This document shows positions 13,317 to 15,933 of a DNA stretch of 15,933 bases, piece by piece. Source of the DNA: an uncultured Clostridia bacterium (GTDB taxonomy: Bacteria > Bacillota > Clostridia > Lachnospirales > Lachnospiraceae); NCBI GenBank assembly GCA_946611595.1, contig CAMODY010000023.1:1-15933 (forward strand), in the 5' to 3' direction. The translations under genes were made by a program, and so were the position numbers. Within the stretch, counting starts at the first letter, position 1, and every line of letters starts with the position of its first letter. Under the pieces are notes generated by a model. The model saw nothing but the letters and a program-made list of their open reading frames with translations. It was not told the DNA's origin and did no database searches.

Positions 13317-14723
13317 CTAGAGAACAAGTTCGAATTTTGGTCCGTGCTGGTCCGCAGCCTCTTTGATGAGGCTTCTGCCCATAGATTCACGGAGTTTTTC
13401 AGCCAAGCTCAGGTCTTTTACGTACTTCATGGTCATTTCAGGCGTTGTATGATGCAGCAGCCTTTGGACAAGAAAGATGTCATGTGTCCGCAGATAGAGA
13501 TTTGTAGCTGCCGTTGCCCGGAGACAATGAGATGAGTACTTTGTTGGGTCAAGGCCTAGGTCTTTTGCCATTTTCTTGATGTAATTGTTGAATGTTCCGT
13601 GACGAAAATGATTCTCGGGAAAAACATATTCGTCGTCCAATCCAAGTTCCTTGATCTTAAGGAAAGCATCATATGCTTCGTCCGGTATCGGAATGGGGAC
13701 TGCTTCCTCATAACCTTTGATATGTCCGGCGAGCTGATGTCCTTCATATTTGAAGGTAAGGTCATCATTGATGGTGTAGCTCGGGACAGACTGGTCATCC
13801 ACAGTGATAGTGCGTTCCTGGAAGTCGATATTTGACCAACGCAGCCCCTTGAGTTCGCCATAGCGATCACCAAGTTCAATTCCGATTATAATTCCATACG
13901 GATGAAGCGGATTCGTTCTTGGCTGTTCTAAAGCCTTATAGCACCATTCAATAATGTCAGGAAGCATTTCGGCCGGAAAAGGAGTCTTTTTGATCTTTCC
14001 GGAATTGCCGGCAGATTTCGCATATGGAAGATCCCGGTAATTCACATCCGTTACAGGATTGTGAGCAATCAGCCGTTTTTTGATGCAGTAATCCATCATG
14101 TATGACATCGTACTGCGAATATTCTGCAGCTGTTTCCATGTCAGCTTATACTGCATGCAGAGATCCTCATAGAAATCTGTTAGTGTAAAACCGTTCAGCT
14201 TTGCCAGAGGAAGATCTACGATCGCATGGTTTGCATAGTACTTATCCCAGATGCGTTTATATTCCACTACAGTTTTAGCACTGATGTTTCTTTGCGATTT
14301 CCAAAGAGTTGCATCCTTGAAAATACCTCGCAAAGTTTCGTAATCATCCCTTCCGGTATAGTGGGTGTAGAGTTTATTGATCAGTCCTTCATAGGTTGCT
14401 GACTTTATATACTTAGATTCACCATTCGGTCTTACAGCATAGATGACATATTCTTTTCCGTTTTTGCGCTTCCCTTTCTGCTCTTGAATCTTTGTTTTTT
14501 GAACGCTGAGTACATATTGCTCTTTTTTGTCAAACCTCAATTTTACGTACTCGGTCGTGCGAGACTCATCAAGCATATCACAGTTCAGTATATATGTTAA
14601 TGCTTCAATCTCTTTCTCCAGGGAAGCAAGGATGTCTGCAGGTCCTTTCTTTTGGCGTTCAGGAAGAACAGCAGCGGTGCTGTCAGGTCTAGCATTATTT
14701 GTTGTTAGGCATTGATCAATCAT
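13317..14723 (-). CDS. int: Tyrosine-recombinase integrase
   Basis: A 468-residue site-specific recombinase that should join and excise the element at the tRNA. Residues 1-~85 are a poorly conserved, charged lead. ~86-125 (GKEYVIYAVRPNGESKYIKS) looks like an arm-binding AP2-like domain. ~130-235 is the core-binding SAM-like domain, and ~245-450 the catalytic domain. Catalytic residues: R287 (GDRYGELKGLRW), H399-x-x-R402 (HCLRATAAT), H425 (LLHHTTPEMT) and nucleophile Y434 (MKYVK). All required residues are present, so it should be active. An AGGAGG lies 9-10 nt before the ATG, inside the preceding 31-codon ORF, whose stop overlaps this start (ATGA). Confidence 0.95.
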   Translation of the reverse strand: MIDQCLTTNNARPDSTAAVLPERQKKGPADILASLEKEIEALTYILNCDMLDESRTTEYVKLRFDKKEQYVLSVQKTKIQEQKGKRKNGKEYVIYAVRPNGESKYIKSATYEGLINKLYTHYTGRDDYETLRGIFKDATLWKSQRNISAKTVVEYKRIWDKYYANHAIVDLPLAKLNGFTLTDFYEDLCMQYKLTWKQLQNIRSTMSYMMDYCIKKRLIAHNPVTDVNYRDLPYAKSAGNSGKIKKTPFPAEMLPDIIEWCYKALEQPRTNPLHPYGIIIGIELGDRYGELKGLRWSNIDFQERTITVDDQSVPSYTINDDLTFKYEGHQLAGHIKGYEEAVPIPIPDEAYDAFLKIKELGLDDEYVFPENHFRHGTFNNYIKKMAKDLGLDPTKYSSHCLRATAATNLYLRTHDIFLVQRLLHHTTPEMTMKYVKDLSLAEKLRESMGRSLIKEAADQHGPKFELVL

Positions 14724-14815
14724 TCTGCGTTCCTCCTTTCTGTGAAAATGTAACGTTCTGTTCGTTGGTCAGTGGTATCGTGTGGAGCTAAGTCAATTAG
14801 CCAGCCCTTGATCAT
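14720..14815 (-). CDS. 31-residue ORF coupled between rep and int
   Basis: A small ORF starting MIKGWLIDLAPHD and ending FTERRNAE, too short for usual ORF callers. Its ATG overlaps the rep stop (ATGA, 14815-14812) and its TGA overlaps the int start (ATGA, 14723-14720). A GGGGAAG precedes its ATG inside rep. The perfect fit on both sides argues that it is translated, or that translation through it couples rep to int. The composition is charged with no membrane segment. It is too short for a normal excisionase. Function unknown. Confidence 0.6.
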   Translation of the reverse strand: MIKGWLIDLAPHDTTDQRTERYIFTERRNAE

Positions 14816-15390
14816 CTCTTCCCCGTATATCCAAATTTGTTAGCTAAGCCATTGATCAAGGCATTAACCCGTTCCGGATTGGAAGTCTTAAAATTATCCC
14901 CTATTTCTTTTTCTGTTTTATTTATCTGTATATCTGTATCTGTATATATCGTGGCTAGATTCTGGCTCCCCGGATAGACACTATTTTGGCTGTCCGGAGG
15001 TTCATTCTGATCTGCTGGGGGATAAGTTTCTTCCGTAACTGTGTTTATGAATTTCACATAAATCGTATTCGGCTTGTTGTTTCCGTTCGTTTTGGTGACG
15101 ATCAGGCCGGCTTTTTTAAGACTGCGGAGTGAGTTTTTTACGGTCGCAATACTTAATCCGGAATCATGGGCAAGGTGCTCTATGGTGTACATAATGGAGA
15201 TCCTGCCATCCTTATCGGTCCATTTTTTGACATTTGCAGCCTGCTGGGAGAGCATTGTCCGTGCGACCAGCAAGCCGTAAACGAGTTTCGCAGAAGGCGT
15301 GAACTCTTCTTTGAGAATGAACCGCGGTAGCGGAATAAAGTTTTTGATCTTAGTACTTGGTTTAAAAAAATTAGTTATGCGATTATCCAT
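14812..15390 (-). CDS. RepA_N-like replication initiator / HTH protein
   Basis: A 192-residue DNA-binding protein. Residues ~18-50 ('FIPLPRFILKEEFTPSAKLV') followed by YGLLVARTMLSQ and a DKDGRISIMYT segment are the pattern of RepA_N replication initiators of Firmicutes plasmids and integrative elements. Residues ~63-115 form a winged helix (IEHLAHDSGLSIATVKNSLR with KKAGLI). Residues ~118-165 are a low-complexity polar linker. It is shorter than many RepA_N proteins, so it could be only a related regulator. The start at 15390 has AAGGAG. The tandem repeat just upstream may be its binding site. Confidence 0.75.
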   Translation of the reverse strand: MDNRITNFFKPSTKIKNFIPLPRFILKEEFTPSAKLVYGLLVARTMLSQQAANVKKWTDKDGRISIMYTIEHLAHDSGLSIATVKNSLRSLKKAGLIVTKTNGNNKPNTIYVKFINTVTEETYPPADQNEPPDSQNSVYPGSQNLATIYTDTDIQINKTEKEIGDNFKTSNPERVNALINGLANKFGYTGKR

Positions 15391-15401
15391 TTCCTGCTCC
15401 T

Positions 15402-15571
15402 TGAAAAAATTACCCCTCTACTTTTCTTTTGGGGGGTCTGAGAAACCCATCTGTCCGCTTCTTTGAAAAAATGTTTGTGTTTTTTCGTACCTAGACAGTT
15501 TCGAAAAATTATCCCTCTACTTTTCTATGGGGTCGGAAAAGAGGCGACCTGTCCGCTTTTTTTGAAAAAAG
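15402..15571. repeat. Tandem ~71-bp repeat (period ~98 bp) upstream of rep
   Basis: Copy A (15402-15472) and copy B (15501-15571) share GAAAAATTA, CCCTCTACTTTTC, a G-run, CTGTCCGCTT and TTTGAAAAA in the same order; the offset is 99 at one end and 98 at the other. In both, ACCCC or ATCCC could pair with GGGGT across the CTCTACTTTTC loop; the change C to T is tolerated as a wobble. Copy A ends next to the rep ribosome site. It could be a replication origin, a Rep-binding site or a leader RNA. Confidence 0.8.
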
Positions 15572-15596
15572 ATAAAAATTTTTGGGAGGAAGCAGG

Positions 15597-15611
15597 ATGA
15601 ATATGAAATAA
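15597..15611 (+). other. Four-codon ORF with a very strong ribosome site
   Basis: GGGAGGA (15584-15590) sits 6 nt before ATG AAT ATG AAA TAA. An 8-bp hairpin follows at 15629-15651. It may be a leader or stalling mini-ORF, or the broken start of a lost gene. Confidence 0.25.
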
Positions 15612-15628
15612 AACAAAAAAGAACGAGC

Positions 15629-15651
15629 GAAACTTGTCTAAAGCAAGTTTC
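15629..15651. other. Hairpin GAAACTTG/CAAGTTTC
   Basis: A perfect 8-bp stem with a 7-nt loop. On the minus strand a T-run follows after about 9 nt, so it could be a weak terminator in that direction; a structural DNA role is equally possible. Confidence 0.45.
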
Positions 15652-15677
15652 ACTTTTGTATTCGAAATTATCGAAAA

Positions 15678-15733
15678 CAACAAGCAGGTCGCCTTAAGAC
15701 AGAGGCCTACTTGTTGGGGCGTGCCTGCCCCAA
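15678..15733. other. Two adjoining hairpins, candidate oriT or structured leader
   Basis: Hairpin 1: CAACAAG (15678-15684) with CTTGTTG (15710-15716), further paired inside by AGG/CCT. Hairpin 2: TTGGGGC (15714-15720) with GCCCCAA (15727-15733), loop GTGCCT. They share three bases, so only one can form fully at a time. ATCCCTGC just after hairpin 2 loosely resembles the RP4-type nic sequence. No relaxase gene is visible in the window. Confidence 0.4.
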
Positions 15734-15811
15734 TCCCTGCGGAAGAAATGTTGCAAGTCCATTTAATTGGATAACAGATGGTATAAGATTGATGAAAATG
15801 GAGGAAAGCTA

Positions 15812-15844
15812 ATGGTAGGAATTGCAGGTGAAAATAACGAATGA
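15812..15844 (+). CDS. Possible 10-residue leader ORF
   Basis: GGAGGA (15800-15805) lies 6 nt before an ATG opening MVGIAGENNE then TGA. The SD spacing is ideal, but the ORF is very short. It may be a leader peptide, or the start of a frameshifted gene, because the +1-shifted frame (from GTG 15828) stays open to the window edge. Confidence 0.3.
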   Translation: MVGIAGENNE

Positions 15845-15890
15845 TACAATTTATTTATTAGATGTGAATCAAAGCATTGAAAACAGAGAT

Positions 15891-15933
15891 ATGAAAAGAA
15901 TAATTATTTTTTGCTTAATAAGTATAATAACAA
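15891..15933 (+). CDS. Possible start of a gene running off the right edge
   Basis: From ATG 15891 the frame reads MKRIIIFCLISIIT, which resembles a signal peptide or membrane anchor. It is open to the edge and in frame with the open stretch from GTG 15828. The ribosome site is weak. Too little is visible to name it. Confidence 0.3.
   Translation, partial: MKRIIIFCLISIIT

Larger units (their letters stand above)
13260..15933. mobile_element. Left part of an element integrated at tRNA-Cys (ICE/IME or plasmid-like)
   Basis: From the 3' end of tRNA-Cys to the right edge, the gene set changes from housekeeping to int, small ORF, RepA_N-type rep and a repeat-rich AT-rich control region. The integrase reads toward the tRNA, the usual arrangement for tRNA-targeting elements. 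The exact boundary is unknown. No second copy of the tRNA 3' end was found before 15933, so the other attachment site is outside the window. Confidence 0.75.

Noticed and set aside
14920..14952. TATATCTGTATCTG-type short repeat
   Set aside because: It lies within the rep coding sequence and encodes the polar linker IYTDTDIQINK; low complexity only.
15400..15933. CRISPR array or second tRNA-Cys attachment copy
   Set aside because: Only two diverged repeats are present without regular spacers, and no copy of the tRNA 3' sequence was found.

Overview
The window looks like a chromosomal segment from a gut-type Clostridia, probably Lachnospiraceae. The reasons are Firmicutes-style AGGAGG ribosome sites, rho-independent terminators, moderate GC, the protein families seen (DUF2325, DUF5711, CvpA, a short-form Pgi, a URO-D-like methyltransferase) and a tRNA-Cys carrying an integrated element. 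The assignment rests on family recognition from memory, not on a search.

Layout. Positions 1-4423 hold mostly independent transcription units on the + strand. They are the 3' end of a MATE efflux pump whose stop codon lies inside an imperfect inverted repeat, a LysR regulator, a URO-D-superfamily protein with its own terminator, and a secreted beta-helix lipoprotein whose ribosome site may be masked by a hairpin. Next is a small minus-strand DUF2325 gene with two near-identical 16-bp palindromes upstream.

Positions 4950-8932 form a compact + strand operon: an MTA/SAH deaminase-type amidohydrolase, an S-adenosylhomocysteinase-family protein of the archaeal/Thermotoga type, and glucose-6-phosphate isomerase. 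The spacing is 18 bp and then a 4-bp ATGA overlap. The deaminase plus SahH-type pair is the gene content expected for the S-inosylhomocysteine route of SAM-cycle recycling described in Methanocaldococcus.

Positions 8936-9205 (minus) encode a small conserved protein with no Shine-Dalgarno sequence. Its -10 box sits exactly 6 nt before the ATG, and the same geometry is seen before the deaminase gene. Positions 9243-13040 run sirtuin, coiled-coil membrane hairpin protein, membrane-anchored DUF5711 propeller protein and CvpA-family protein, which looks like an uncharacterised envelope-associated group.

From tRNA-Cys (13189-13259) rightwards begins an integrated mobile element. A tyrosine integrase abuts the tRNA terminator. 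It is preceded by a previously unlisted 31-codon ORF and a RepA_N-like replication initiator, all three on the minus strand and linked by ATGA overlaps at both junctions. Upstream of rep lies an AT-rich region of more than 500 bp with a tandem ~71-bp repeat (period ~98), several hairpins and very short SD-equipped ORFs. This looks like an origin, oriT or control region. The far end of the element is outside the window.
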